Source: Sedimentibacter sp. zth1 (GTDB lineage: Bacteria > Bacillota > Clostridia > Tissierellales > Sedimentibacteraceae). Taken from it: 64,000 nt of DNA. Numbering within the stretch: the stretch's first letter is position 1; each line of letters starts with the position of its first letter. Both the position numbers and the translations under genes were made by a program. Below the pieces are notes generated by a model that was not told where the DNA came from, ran no database searches, and saw only the letters and a list, made by a program, of their open reading frames with translations. Shown piece after piece: positions 35,885 through 45,419 of the stretch. The DNA is taken from positions 1,860,001 to 1,924,000 of the forward strand of contig NZ_CP071445.1 in assembly GCF_017352195.1 (NCBI RefSeq). Direction: 5' to 3'.

Positions 35885-37246
35885 TCAATGGTTTTGACGA
35901 CATAGTCGTACTACTGTCTCCACATGCGTGCTATGCCCGAACATATCTACTGGTTGAATTTTTTTTAGAATATAGCCACTGTCTACTAGTAGTTTCACAT
36001 CTCTTGCTAGTGTTGCTGGGTTGCATGATACATAAACTATTTTTTCTGGGTTTATATCTGAAATTGTTTTTAGTACTTCCTTTTCACAACCCTTTCTTGG
36101 TGGGTCTACTATAATTATATTTGGTCTTATATTCTTTTTATAAAGTTTAGGTAAAACTTCTTCTACCTTGCCTGTAAAGAATTCTGTATTACTTATATTG
36201 TTATTTATTGCATTTTTCTTAGCATCTTGTATTGACTGCTCTACTATTTCTACCCCTATTACCTTTTTTGCTTTTCTTGCTGCCATTAATGATATAGTAC
36301 CTATACCACAATACAAGTCAAAACATACATCATCTTTTGAAATCTCAGCATAATCAATGGCTGTTTCATATAACTTTTCAGTTTGATTTGGATTGACTTG
36401 AAAAAATGTATGCGGTGATATAATAAATTTCAAGTCATCAATATAATCAACTAATGTACCAGCTCCATACAAAATTTTATTTTTATAACCTAATATTTTA
36501 CTCGTGCTTTTAGAATTTATATTTTGAACTACTGTTTTTATCTGTGGTACAAGTTTTATAATTTCTTCAACTATTTTTTTGCTATTTTCCAATTCTTTAT
36601 TATTTGTAACAATTATAAGCATTATTTCCTTATCTCTATTTTGTCGTATAACTATATGTCTTACATTACCTTTATTTAATACTTTGTCGTATGTATTTAC
36701 ATTGTATTTATTAAATATTTGCTTTGTAGCTAATACTACTTTATCACATATTTCATCTTGCAAAACACATGTATCAATATCTATTAAATTATGTGAATTC
36801 GATTCATACGTTCCTATTTGAACTTTACCTCTATTTTTACACACTGAAAAGGCTGTTTTATTTCTATATCTAAATGGTTTATCCATGCCCAATGTATTAT
36901 TCACTTGAACATTTTCTAAATTTATTCGAGCCTTTTTAAAATCGTTAATTACTCTGTTGCATTTATATTTTAATTGCTCTTGATAATCAAATCCTAATAT
37001 TTGACATCCACCACATTTAGGAAAATATTCACACTTTTTATCAACTCTGTATATTGATTTTTCTATTATTTTTTCAATTGAACAAATTGCAAAATTCTTT
37101 TTTAACTCTACAATTCTTGCAATTACTTTATCCCCTGTTACTGCTTCATTTACAAAATAAACAAAGTTATCAAGTTTAGCTACCCCTTGACCCTCATGAT
37201 TTATATCAATTATACTTAATTCTACAAAATTCGTTATATTATTCAT
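35885..37246 (-). CDS. rlmD: 23S rRNA (uracil-5-)-methyltransferase RlmD/RumA type
   Basis: About 453 residues. An N-terminal TRAM domain (VELSIIDINHEGQGVAKLD), an iron-sulphur cluster site (CEYFPKCGGCQILGF), and the SAM-dependent methyltransferase core with FDLYCGIGTISL, IVDPPRKGCEKEV and the catalytic VYVSCNPATLARD. It methylates uridine at C5 in 23S rRNA; the exact site cannot be told from sequence. ATG 37246 with GGAAGGA upstream is preferred over TTG 37261. A copy of its 3' end lies at 33.6 kb. Confidence 0.94.
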   Translation of the reverse strand: MNNITNFVELSIIDINHEGQGVAKLDNFVYFVNEAVTGDKVIARIVELKKNFAICSIEKIIEKSIYRVDKKCEYFPKCGGCQILGFDYQEQLKYKCNRVINDFKKARINLENVQVNNTLGMDKPFRYRNKTAFSVCKNRGKVQIGTYESNSHNLIDIDTCVLQDEICDKVVLATKQIFNKYNVNTYDKVLNKGNVRHIVIRQNRDKEIMLIIVTNNKELENSKKIVEEIIKLVPQIKTVVQNINSKSTSKILGYKNKILYGAGTLVDYIDDLKFIISPHTFFQVNPNQTEKLYETAIDYAEISKDDVCFDLYCGIGTISLMAARKAKKVIGVEIVEQSIQDAKKNAINNNISNTEFFTGKVEEVLPKLYKKNIRPNIIIVDPPRKGCEKEVLKTISDINPEKIVYVSCNPATLARDVKLLVDSGYILKKIQPVDMFGHSTHVETVVRLCRQNH

Positions 37247-37394
37247 GTTTTTTCCTTCCAAATTACTTATATATACATTATATTATACAATATATACATA
37301 GATTTTAACAATATTTTTAATTTGTTATTTATTTTTTTGTGTTTTTAGTATATACTTAAATATATATATATATTAATTTTGTGGGGTTATTTTT

Positions 37395-38732
37395 ATGAAA
37401 ATTTTGTATCACATTTTACTTATTTTTTTAATAGGATTTTTCTCATCTACATTTTTATTTGTATTATCACCTATAGACTATGATGATTCTATTGTTATTG
37501 ATGAGCCAGAAGAAAAGCCAGAACTAACTTTATCGTTAGAAGGTGAAAACAATTTAGAAAACCCAACAAATATTGTAATTAAGCATACAACAAATAAGCA
37601 AATGTCTTTGACTAATTTGCCATCTAATATATTTACAACAATAATTTACAAGGGTGAAGAAATTATATCATCAGACACATTTAATTTAAGTGAAACAACT
37701 ATTACTATTAATGATAACGATATAATTATTGATATTGATAATGATTTAACAACTACATTGAATATTAGTCAGGAAAAGTTGAATTTAAAAGATGGAAGTT
37801 ACAAAATTGTCTTAACATCTAATTTAATTAGCAATACTGAAAATAACTCAATAGATATAAATGTTAAATATGATTCAGGTTTTGTTTATTATGAAGCTAC
37901 TAACGATAATAAATTAGGATTAATGGGCTTGACAATTTACTACCCTGATATTGAAAAGAAAGCTATAATACCTGTTACAAGATTTATCACTAAAGAATTA
38001 TCACTTAATAAACAGGTTTTGAATGAACTACAACAAACGCCTAAGGATAGATCACTAATTAAAGTTGTTGATGATGTAAATTACTGCATATATAAAGATA
38101 GTTATGTTTATATTGACATTCCGGCATCCAATGAAAACTATAATTCAGCTACTGATGGTCCTCTTGTATTTAGTACAATAACCAAAGCATTTTATCAAAT
38201 GGATAAATATTTATCATTGGATTATATAAGATATACTGTTGATAAAGCAAGGATTGATGAATATTTTGGTGGAATTAAAATTGGTTCTGATATAGAAAGA
38301 AAAGTAATACCTAAAATTTATTTAGGTTACAAGCTTGATGATAGAATGTATTTAACTGATATAGATTTAACTGATATAGATTTAAATACTGATATTCAGA
38401 CTATATCTAATAAAATATTAGAATACTATACTACAAATGTTCCAAATAATTATTATAGTCCATTTGTACAAGGACTTGAAATTAAAAATACAACTCTTAA
38501 TGGAGATAATTTAATTTTAAATTTCAATGATACTTTGTTAACTACCTTTGAAGATGACCAAAACAAAAAGAAATTTTTAGTTGACTCTTTGATTTATACA
38601 TTTACAAGTCTCAATAATGTTAAGAGCATTAGTATTCAAGCTGACGGCAAACCTGTAGAAAACTTTATTGATGAAAAAGATATTACGGGTATTTTAACAG
38701 CACCTTGGTTTATAAACCCTGAAAATATTTAA
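37395..38732 (+). CDS. GerMN-domain membrane-anchored protein
   Basis: 445 residues. An N-terminal helix (HILLIFLIGFFSSTFLFVL), an acidic linker, a beta-rich domain, then one clear GerMN-like domain at about 180-290 (VTRFITKELSLNKQVLNELQ, SLIKVVDDVNYCIYKDSYVY, DGPLVFSTITKAFYQM) and a second related region to the C-terminus. GerMN domains occur in spore-formation and germination proteins of Firmicutes. There is no lipobox Cys. GGGG before the ATG is weakly spaced. It runs against the flow of its neighbours. Confidence 0.72.
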   Translation: MKILYHILLIFLIGFFSSTFLFVLSPIDYDDSIVIDEPEEKPELTLSLEGENNLENPTNIVIKHTTNKQMSLTNLPSNIFTTIIYKGEEIISSDTFNLSETTITINDNDIIIDIDNDLTTTLNISQEKLNLKDGSYKIVLTSNLISNTENNSIDINVKYDSGFVYYEATNDNKLGLMGLTIYYPDIEKKAIIPVTRFITKELSLNKQVLNELQQTPKDRSLIKVVDDVNYCIYKDSYVYIDIPASNENYNSATDGPLVFSTITKAFYQMDKYLSLDYIRYTVDKARIDEYFGGIKIGSDIERKVIPKIYLGYKLDDRMYLTDIDLTDIDLNTDIQTISNKILEYYTTNVPNNYYSPFVQGLEIKNTTLNGDNLILNFNDTLLTTFEDDQNKKKFLVDSLIYTFTSLNNVKSISIQADGKPVENFIDEKDITGILTAPWFINPENI

Positions 38733-38744
38733 TTTAACAATCAG

Positions 38745-38785
38745 AAAAAACAAATCCGCTCACAAACTATGTAAGCGGATTTTTC
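38745..38785. terminator. Bidirectional terminator between the GerMN and HPr genes
   Basis: AAATCCGCT and AGCGGATTT with a 12-base loop, T run on the plus side and poly-T on the minus side (AAAAAA at 38745). Confidence 0.85.
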
Positions 38786-38793
38786 ATATTATT

Positions 38794-39060
38794 TTATTCA
38801 TCTTCATCAATAGAAGCTAACAATTCTGATAATTCAACAATAGCTACATCTTCATCTAAACCCTTTGCAAGAATAGTAATTTCATCATCTTGGTGAGCTC
38901 CTAAAGCCATTATACCAATAATACTTTTACCGTTTGCTTCTTGCATTTCTTTTTTAAGTATTATATCACTTTCATATTCTCTTGATTTTTTTACAAATAT
39001 TGCAGCTGGTCTAGCGTGTAACCCTACTTTATTTTTTATTTTTACAACTTGAGATCTCAT
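38794..39060 (-). CDS. ptsH: HPr-family phosphocarrier protein
   Basis: 88 residues, the exact HPr size. The active-site His15 lies in GLHARPA, and the regulatory Ser46 in NGKSIIGIMALGA is present, the target of HPr kinase in Firmicutes. Because His15 is kept it can carry PTS phosphate, unlike Crh, which has Gln there. The gene overlaps the end of whiA by 32 bp. GGAGG lies 12 bases before the ATG, a wide spacing. Confidence 0.92.
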   Translation of the reverse strand: MRSQVVKIKNKVGLHARPAAIFVKKSREYESDIILKKEMQEANGKSIIGIMALGAHQDDEITILAKGLDEDVAIVELSELLASIDEDE

Positions 39061-40021
39061 TTTGTGTTTTATCCTCCTTTAATAAGTAATCCTCTGCTAG
39101 TTTTTCAATTTTTTTCAATCTATGGTTTACTCCAGACTTTCCTAATGGTGGTACTAGCATTTCTCCAAGTTCTTTTAGACTTGCATCTTCATTTTCTAAA
39201 CGCAAGTAAGCTAATTCTTTTAGCCCATCAGGAAGTTTATTTATTACATTATGTTTCTGTAATACCATAATACTATTTTTCTGTCGTATTGATGTATCAA
39301 CAATTTTACCAAGGTTTGCAGTTTCGCAATTAACAACTCTATTTACATTATTCCTTGTTTCTTTTATTGCACGAATATTTTCTATATATAATAGTGAATT
39401 ATAAGCACCCATAACATTTAAAAGATCAACAATTTTTTCACTATCTTTAAGATAAGTTATGTATAAATCTTTTCTAACTATCCTTTTAGCACCTAGATCA
39501 TAGACATTTATAAGTTTTTCTAAATCTGTACAGTGTATTTTCTTATTGCTAACAAATTCAACATGATATGATTTTTCAGGATCACTTATTGAACCACATC
39601 CTAAAAAAGTACCTCTTATATATGCTCTCTTGCAATAGTCATTATTTATCAAATTTTTAGGTATTCCAAAGTTAAACTCTAAAATATTTATATTGTCATT
39701 TTCAATTAATTTAGTGTCTTTTAAAATTTTTTTAACATCTTTATCATTAACTTTTACACTATAATTATTATGCTTTTTCAATCTGTTTGATCTCTTTACT
39801 ATAATTTCACTATTAGAACCATAAAGATGTTTTATCATTTTAAAAATTCTTCTTGCTACAGCTGCATTTTCCATTACAAATTCAATATCGAATTTATTGT
39901 ATCCTTTAATAGATATATAACCCGTTGTTCGAATTAAGGCAGCTAATTCAGATACCATACAACAACTATTTTCTAAATTTTTTCTTGATAATTCATCTTT
40001 ACACTTTGAAGAAAAAGTCAT
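39029..40021 (-). CDS. whiA: DNA-binding protein WhiA
   Basis: About 330 residues. The N-terminal LAGLIDADG-like fold includes ELAALIRTTGYISIKGYNKFDIEF and RAYIRGTFLGCGSISDPEKSYHVEF. The C-terminal helix-turn-helix reads LGEMLVPPLGKSGVNHRLKKIEKLAE. WhiA helps control cell division and chromosome segregation in Gram-positive bacteria. Its usual partners rapZ and yvcK are absent here; only the HPr gene follows. ATG 40021 with GAGG upstream was chosen over ATG 40036. Confidence 0.95.
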   Translation of the reverse strand: MTFSSKCKDELSRKNLENSCCMVSELAALIRTTGYISIKGYNKFDIEFVMENAAVARRIFKMIKHLYGSNSEIIVKRSNRLKKHNNYSVKVNDKDVKKILKDTKLIENDNINILEFNFGIPKNLINNDYCKRAYIRGTFLGCGSISDPEKSYHVEFVSNKKIHCTDLEKLINVYDLGAKRIVRKDLYITYLKDSEKIVDLLNVMGAYNSLLYIENIRAIKETRNNVNRVVNCETANLGKIVDTSIRQKNSIMVLQKHNVINKLPDGLKELAYLRLENEDASLKELGEMLVPPLGKSGVNHRLKKIEKLAEDYLLKEDKTQNEISSCKNKK

Positions 40022-40101
40022 ATTACACCTCATCATATTTTGCTATATTACAAGTTCCTTTATTGATACATACTCTGTAATTTCCATAATACAACACTTT
40101 T

Positions 40102-40110
40102 ATTATAGCA
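40102..40110 (-). promoter_or_regulatory. Extended -10 promoter of whiA
   Basis: The minus strand shows TGCTATAAT at 40110-40102, about 80 bases before the whiA start, without a convincing -35 box. Confidence 0.5.
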
Positions 40111-40178
40111 CATAGACTGTAATTAAGCACATAATATTTACATTCTTGATAATTAATCATATGTTTTAACTGTATAAT

Positions 40179-41321
40179 TTATTGTTCTGGTCTTTGACCA
40201 TAATACTGATAATATTCAACTTTTACATCACCATTGTATAGTTTTCTTCTTCTATCAGCTTTTTTACCATAATCTTTTTCAAAATTCTCTATAGAAGTTA
40301 TAATATAATTAGACCATGTAGGGTTACGACCAAAAACTTTTCCTATTGTTTTATGAATTTCACTAATTTCTTCTACACTACCAATTCTTTCACCATATGG
40401 TGGGTTAGTAATTAATATACCGTAATCAAATGGTGTTGTTTTAAATGTATTAATATCCTTAGCCTGAAATTCTATACAATCTTCAACTCCCGCTTCAATT
40501 GCATTTTGTTTTGCTATTGCTATTGCACGTTTACTAATATCATAGCCATATATTTTGATTGGTGTTTCTAAATCTATTTTTTTACGAGCTTCTATTTTTG
40601 TGTTTTTCCAATATTCAGATTTAACTTTTTCCCACTTTTCCGAAGCAAAAGTTCTATTTAATCCTGGTGCTATATTTCTACCTATTAGGGCTGCCTCTAT
40701 AGGAATTGTACCTGATCCACACATTGGATCTATAAGTATTCTATCTTTATTCCAATAGCTTAGTTGAATAAGTGCTGCTGCCATTGTTTCCTTAAGTGGC
40801 GCTATTGTTGACTTTTCTCTATATCCTCTTTTAAATAAACCTTCTCTTGCACCAGTTGTATCTATTGATAATGTTGCAATGTCTTTGTGTATTGATACAA
40901 GAATTGTAAATTCGGCACCACTTTCTGAAAACCATTCTATATCATATTTCTCGCTTAATTTTTTTACTACTGCTTTTTTAACTATTGATTGACAGTCTGG
41001 AACACTAAATAATTTAGATTTAACAGACTTTCCTTTAACAGTAAATTTACCGTCAGCACTTATCCAGTCCTCCCATGGTAAATCATAAGCTTCATTAAAT
41101 AATTCTTCAAAACTTAATGCTTTAAATTGCCCTAAAACAAGCATCACTCTTTCAGCACTTCTTAAGTTAATGTTTGTCTTTGCTATATCTTCTATATTAG
41201 CATCAAAATATACCCATCCGTTGTCTGTAGTTAAATTTTCATATCCCAAATTTTGTAATTCTCTTTTTACTACTGCCTCAAGTCCAAAAGTACAAACTGC
41301 AGCAAGTTTAATATTGTTCAT
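40179..41321 (-). CDS. THUMP-domain 23S rRNA guanine-N2 methyltransferase (RlmL/YpsC type)
   Basis: 380 residues. The N-terminal THUMP domain (about 50-160) delivers RNA. The methyltransferase core has DPMCGSGTIPIEAALIGRNIAPGL and the catalytic N-P-P-Y motif in ILITNPPYGERIG, typical for guanine N2 methylation. It is the last gene of the lysA operon, 21 bp after dapF. The protein matches the YpsC-like form without the second RlmK domain. AAAGGA before the ATG. Confidence 0.93.
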   Translation of the reverse strand: MNNIKLAAVCTFGLEAVVKRELQNLGYENLTTDNGWVYFDANIEDIAKTNINLRSAERVMLVLGQFKALSFEELFNEAYDLPWEDWISADGKFTVKGKSVKSKLFSVPDCQSIVKKAVVKKLSEKYDIEWFSESGAEFTILVSIHKDIATLSIDTTGAREGLFKRGYREKSTIAPLKETMAAALIQLSYWNKDRILIDPMCGSGTIPIEAALIGRNIAPGLNRTFASEKWEKVKSEYWKNTKIEARKKIDLETPIKIYGYDISKRAIAIAKQNAIEAGVEDCIEFQAKDINTFKTTPFDYGILITNPPYGERIGSVEEISEIHKTIGKVFGRNPTWSNYIITSIENFEKDYGKKADRRRKLYNGDVKVEYYQYYGQRPEQ

Positions 41322-41342
41322 ATTTATCCTTTCAATTTATAT

Positions 41343-42179
41343 TTATAAGTCTTCATCAAGTATTTTACCCATAGCCACAACTTTTGTATCACCTATAAGA
41401 TATAATTTATTAATTATTTTATCCTCAGTTACATTTAAATCAATAGTTAATTCTCCACCATCAGTTATTAAACTTATATTAGAACTTATATTATCATTTT
41501 TCATAAACATTGTAACAGCGCAAGCACTTGCTGCTGTTCCGCAAGCTAAAGTAAAATTTTCTACTCCACGCTCATATGTTTTAATGGTTGCTTTATCAGT
41601 ATCTATTATATCATAAAATGTGACATTTGCACCTTTATTAAATATTTTATTATACCTAATTTTTTTAGCAATACTATATAGCTCATCACTTTCTATTTGC
41701 TTATAGTTCTTCAAATAGATTAATGCATGCGGTACTCCAGGTTTTCCTAACTCAATATATGAATATTCATAATTTATTCCATCAATATCAAGATTTCCAT
41801 ATAGGTTAATTATCGATGGTTTCATGAATTCAATTTTATAAATTCTGTCGCTAATTCTTTGTGCTGAGAACTCTCCCGCTGGTGTTTCAATGTTCATTGT
41901 TTCCCATGCTATTTTATTGTCATATGCATATCTTGCAACACACCTTGCGCCGTTTCCACACATTTCGGCTTTGCTACCATCAGAATTAAAAAATATCATT
42001 TTGAAATCTGCATTACCATCTGCTCTTTCAACAACAATTAATCCATCTGCTCCTATGGATAGCTTTCTTCTGCACAATACTTTTGCTAAATGTGACAATT
42101 TTGAAACAGGCAATCCAACCCTTGTATTGTCAATTACGATAAAATCATTTCCCGCACCTTGAATTTTAGTAAATTCCAA
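41343..42179 (-). CDS. dapF: Diaminopimelate epimerase
   Basis: 278 residues, normal for DapF, which converts LL- to meso-diaminopimelate for lysine and peptidoglycan. Both catalytic Cys are visible: MCGNGARC at about 72-79 and ACGTAASA near 215. The N-terminal TKIQGAGNDFIVID matches. Translation starts at TTG (42179) after GGGGGGAG. It lies 19 bp after the M20 gene. Confidence 0.97.
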   Translation of the reverse strand: MEFTKIQGAGNDFIVIDNTRVGLPVSKLSHLAKVLCRRKLSIGADGLIVVERADGNADFKMIFFNSDGSKAEMCGNGARCVARYAYDNKIAWETMNIETPAGEFSAQRISDRIYKIEFMKPSIINLYGNLDIDGINYEYSYIELGKPGVPHALIYLKNYKQIESDELYSIAKKIRYNKIFNKGANVTFYDIIDTDKATIKTYERGVENFTLACGTAASACAVTMFMKNDNISSNISLITDGGELTIDLNVTEDKIINKLYLIGDTKVVAMGKILDEDL

Positions 42180-42198
42180 TTATAACTCCCCCCAAAGT

Positions 42199-43380
42199 TT
42201 AATTTTGTAACAAAGCCAATAAGCTTTTAACCTGCAACATTACTCCTGTCTTAATACATGTTTCATCTACATTAAATTTATCACTATGCAATGGTTTATT
42301 TATTTCAAGATTTTTGTTACCACAACCTAAATGATAAAACGCACTCTTGGCTTTATCACCGAAGTATGCAAAATCTTCACCGCACATTGTAGGACTTTGT
42401 TTTATATATATATTATCTTCCCCAATTGCATCAATAGCAACCTTTTTTATAATATCAACTACGTTGTTATCATTTATTAGCTGTTTATATCCACCTTTAA
42501 ATTCAACTATACAGTTGCCTCCGTGTGCACTACATATATTATTTGCAATCTCAATTATTCTATTTTTCGTATAATTTCTTGTATCTTCATCTAATGTTCT
42601 TAAAATGCCTTCAATTTTAACTTCATTAGCTATAATATTACTTTTTGTTCCACCATTAATTTTTCCAATACTAATAACAACACTATTTAATGGTGATATA
42701 TTTCTACTAACAATGTTTTGCAATGATGTTATTAGATTTGATGATAATATTATTGCATCAACAGATTTCTCAGGATATGCGCCATGTGATGATTTGCCAT
42801 TTACAACGATTTGGAATTCATCTGTTGCAGCATAAAAATTATCATACTTTATTTCTATTTTTCCAGCAACAACGAATGGTTGAACATGCAATCCAATAAT
42901 ATATTTAACATCTGGGTTTTCTAAACATCCTTCTACAATCATTGGTCGTGCACCACCAACAGTTTCTTCAGACGGTTGAAATATTAGCTTTACATTGCCA
43001 CATATTTCATCTTCAAATTTCTTTAATATCTTTGCTGTTCCCAATAGAATTGTTGTATGAACATCATGTCCACAAGCATGCATTACTCCTATGTTTTTTG
43101 AAATATATGGTGTATCATTTCTTTCAGTCAAAGGCAATGCATCCATATCTGCTCGAGCTGCAACTGTTATACCTTGCTTTTTACCCTTTATTATTCCTAC
43201 TACACCATAGTTATTTTCTGAAGTTGTGTATTCTATACCCCATTTATCAAGCAAACAACATATTTTTTCTTTAGTTTTTATTTCCAATTCACTTAATTCT
43301 GGGTACATATGAAAATTCCGTCTAATAATTATAAGTTCATTATAAATTTTTTCGACTTCTTTTTCAATATTCAAGTTCAA
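42199..43380 (-). CDS. M20-family amidohydrolase, probable N-acetyl-diaminopimelate deacetylase
   Basis: About 393 residues. The M20D features are RADMDALPLTE, HACGHDVHTTILLGTA (metal ligands), FQPSEETVGGA (Glu base), GLHVQPF and GEDFAYFG. The family includes N-acetyl-diaminopimelate deacetylase, hippurate hydrolase and related enzymes. Its place between lysA and dapF makes the acetyl-DAP branch the best guess. TTG at 43380, just after GGGAG, is the probable start; the ATG at 43404 would overlap lysA. Confidence 0.85.
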   Translation of the reverse strand: MNLNIEKEVEKIYNELIIIRRNFHMYPELSELEIKTKEKICCLLDKWGIEYTTSENNYGVVGIIKGKKQGITVAARADMDALPLTERNDTPYISKNIGVMHACGHDVHTTILLGTAKILKKFEDEICGNVKLIFQPSEETVGGARPMIVEGCLENPDVKYIIGLHVQPFVVAGKIEIKYDNFYAATDEFQIVVNGKSSHGAYPEKSVDAIILSSNLITSLQNIVSRNISPLNSVVISIGKINGGTKSNIIANEVKIEGILRTLDEDTRNYTKNRIIEIANNICSAHGGNCIVEFKGGYKQLINDNNVVDIIKKVAIDAIGEDNIYIKQSPTMCGEDFAYFGDKAKSAFYHLGCGNKNLEINKPLHSDKFNVDETCIKTGVMLQVKSLLALLQN

Positions 43381-43393
43381 AATCACTCCCTTT

Positions 43394-44686
43394 TTATAAA
43401 TCAACTAATACATCATTTTCTATTAGACCATCATACGTTTGTCTTTTTACAATAATCTTACTTTTTCCATCGCTTACTAATATAACTGCAGGTATTGTAT
43501 TTTTGTTATAATTGCTTGCCATAGAATATCCATATGCACCAGTTGAAAATACAGCAATGAAATCATGCTCTACAATCTTTGGTAGATATACATCTTTTAT
43601 CAATATATCACCTGATTCGCAACATTTACCACATATAGTATATTTCTCTGTACTTGCTGTACTTGCTTTATTAGCTACTAAGCAATCATGTTTTGAATTG
43701 TACAAAGCTGGTCTAATATTATCTGTCATACCACCATCAACAGCTACATAAGTTCTAACTCCTTTTATTTCTTTAATATTTCCTACCTCATATAATGTCA
43801 TTCCAGCCTCTCCAACAATGCTTCTTCCTGGTTCAATTACAACAGTTGGAATAGGTATAGTAATTTGATTAAAAAATTCAATTATTCTTTTCATTATGGG
43901 ATCTAAGAAGTATGAATATGGTTTAACATTATCTTCATCTGTATATCTTATTCCAAAACCACCACCAATATTTATTTCTTCAACTACAAAATTGTATTTA
44001 CTTTTTAAATCTTTTATTAATTTCAATGATGTTTCTAATGCAATAAGATATGGCTTGTTATCATGCAACTGAGAACCAATATGAAAGTGGAAACCTAAAA
44101 AATTTACAAATTTAGAATCAATTGCTTTTTTCACATAAGGAAATAAAATACCTTCTTCTATTGGTATACCAAATTTTGAATCTTTTTTGCCCGTTGCTAC
44201 ATATTCATGTGAATTTATATTAACTCCAGGTGTTATTCTAAAAAGAACTTTTACTTTTTTATTTTTATTTCTACAAATATTCTCAATAATTTCAACCTCT
44301 GTTAAGCTATCGACTATTATTCTACCTATGTCATTTTCTATGGCATATTCAAGTTCGAATTGTGTTTTGTTATTACCATTAAACTCTATTTTATCTGCTG
44401 GGAAGCCTGATTTTAATGCTATAAATAATTCTCCACCTGACACTACATCAAGACATAGCTGTTCTTCATTTATTATTTTACACATTGTAAGAGTTAAAAA
44501 AGCTTTAGCAGCATAGGCTACCCTAACATTTTGATATTTATTTATAAAACATTTTTTTAATTCACGACACTTTTTTATTATTTTATTTTTTGAGTAAACA
44601 TAAATTGGTGTTCCATACTTTTGTGCTAATTCAACTGTATTACAACCATCAAAATAAAGTATATTATCTTTAACTTTTTTTATCAT
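43394..44686 (-). CDS. lysA: Diaminopimelate decarboxylase
   Basis: 430 residues. The PLP-binding Lys lies in RVAYAAKAF. HIGSQLHD, NIGGGFGIRY, EPGRSIVGEAG and the substrate Cys region CGKCCESGDIL are all canonical. It makes L-lysine from meso-DAP. First gene of the operon lysA-M20-dapF-rRNA methyltransferase with gaps of 13-21 bp. GAGG before the ATG. No lysine riboswitch is visible upstream. Confidence 0.97.
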   Translation of the reverse strand: MIKKVKDNILYFDGCNTVELAQKYGTPIYVYSKNKIIKKCRELKKCFINKYQNVRVAYAAKAFLTLTMCKIINEEQLCLDVVSGGELFIALKSGFPADKIEFNGNNKTQFELEYAIENDIGRIIVDSLTEVEIIENICRNKNKKVKVLFRITPGVNINSHEYVATGKKDSKFGIPIEEGILFPYVKKAIDSKFVNFLGFHFHIGSQLHDNKPYLIALETSLKLIKDLKSKYNFVVEEINIGGGFGIRYTDEDNVKPYSYFLDPIMKRIIEFFNQITIPIPTVVIEPGRSIVGEAGMTLYEVGNIKEIKGVRTYVAVDGGMTDNIRPALYNSKHDCLVANKASTASTEKYTICGKCCESGDILIKDVYLPKIVEHDFIAVFSTGAYGYSMASNYNKNTIPAVILVSDGKSKIIVKRQTYDGLIENDVLVDL

Positions 44687-44930
44687 AACAAAACCTCATT
44701 TTTTAATACTTTTATAAATATGTTTATATTATTATCATTTTAACACTAATTATTATTATATGTATATATTAAAAAATAAGTATTGAGTATTATTATATTC
44801 AAATAATAAAAAATAGTTTGTTTATATTTAAATTTAAATTTATATTTATAAATTTAAAATATTATTATACATGTAAAAAAAGCTTCTATTATTAAAAAAA
44901 TTCTTAATAATAAAAACTCCTAAATAAAAA
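44687..44930. other. Extremely AT-rich intergenic region upstream of lysA
   Basis: Long runs of A and T including TTTAAATTTAAATTTATATT. Several TATAAT-like strings make a unique lysA promoter hard to choose. Confidence 0.5.
44874..44916 (-). terminator. Weak A/T-stem terminator after the first rRNA operon
   Basis: On the minus strand TATTATTAA and TTAATAATA pair around a T-rich loop, followed by GAAGC and seven T. It lies after the whole repeat array. Confidence 0.45.
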
Positions 44931-44945
44931 TAATCTGGCGATGTC
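44931..44945 (-). repeat. 5S rRNA 3'-end stub (distal)
   Basis: GACATCGCCAGATTA on the minus strand repeats the last bases of 5S rRNA, but the rest of the 5S gene is missing and the structured repeat adjoins directly. Confidence 0.7.
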
Positions 44946-44952
44946 TGCTTGC

Positions 44953-45085
44953 CCTAACCCCATTCGCACACTTAAGTACTATCTTTCATAGCAAATGGTT
45001 GGTAGGTCAGCCGCAATGAGTACCAAATCTATGCGAGCATGGTCTTTGCGAACAAATAGATTTGCTGTACGAAACTGCGCTTGCT
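44953..45085 (+). repeat. Structured repeat element, copy 1
   Basis: Begins CCTAACCCCATTCG. GCAAATGGTTGGTAGGTCAG closes the first stem. CCAAATCTATG and ATAGATTTG form the second. Ends GAAACTGCGCTTGCT. Antisense to rRNA transcription. Confidence 0.85.
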
Positions 45086-45220
45086 CCTAACCCCATTTGT
45101 TGTCTTAGTATACTTTCTTTCATAGCAAATGGTTGGTAGGTCAGACAGCAATGAGTACCAAATCTATGTGAGCATGGTCTTCGCGAACAAATAGATTTGC
45201 TGTACGAAACTGCGCTTGCT
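45086..45220 (+). repeat. Structured repeat element, copy 2
   Basis: 135 bp, directly joined to copies 1 and 3. Stem arms CCATTTG/CAAATGG and CAAATCTAT/ATAGATTTG are perfect. Confidence 0.88.
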
Positions 45221-45350
45221 CCTAACCCCATTTGTTGTCTTAGTATACTTTCTTTCATAGCAAATGGTTGGTAGGTCAGACAGCAATGAGTACCAAATCT
45301 ATGTGAGCATGGTCTTCGCGAACAAATAGATTTGCTGTACGAAACTGCAC
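45221..45350 (+). repeat. Structured repeat element, copy 3
   Basis: Essentially identical to copy 2 up to GAAACTGC; its tail (ACACTTTCTC) joins the sequence that normally flanks 5S rRNA. Confidence 0.88.
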
Positions 45351-45389
45351 ACTTTCTCTATTCTTAAGAGCCAAATTACTTTTTTCTTG

Positions 45390-45412
45390 CATAAAAATAA
45401 TCTGGCGATGTC
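45390..45412 (-). repeat. 5S rRNA 3'-end stub (proximal)
   Basis: GACATCGCCAGATTATTTTT (minus strand) matches the 3' end and flank of the real 5S gene at 45597. The following TTGCAT-side flank and GAGCCA sequence are also repeated. Confidence 0.75.
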
Positions 45413-45419
45413 TGCTTGC

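Noticed and set aside
44687-44930. Lysine riboswitch or T-box before lysA
   Set aside because: No conserved aptamer or T-box sequence; only AT-rich DNA.
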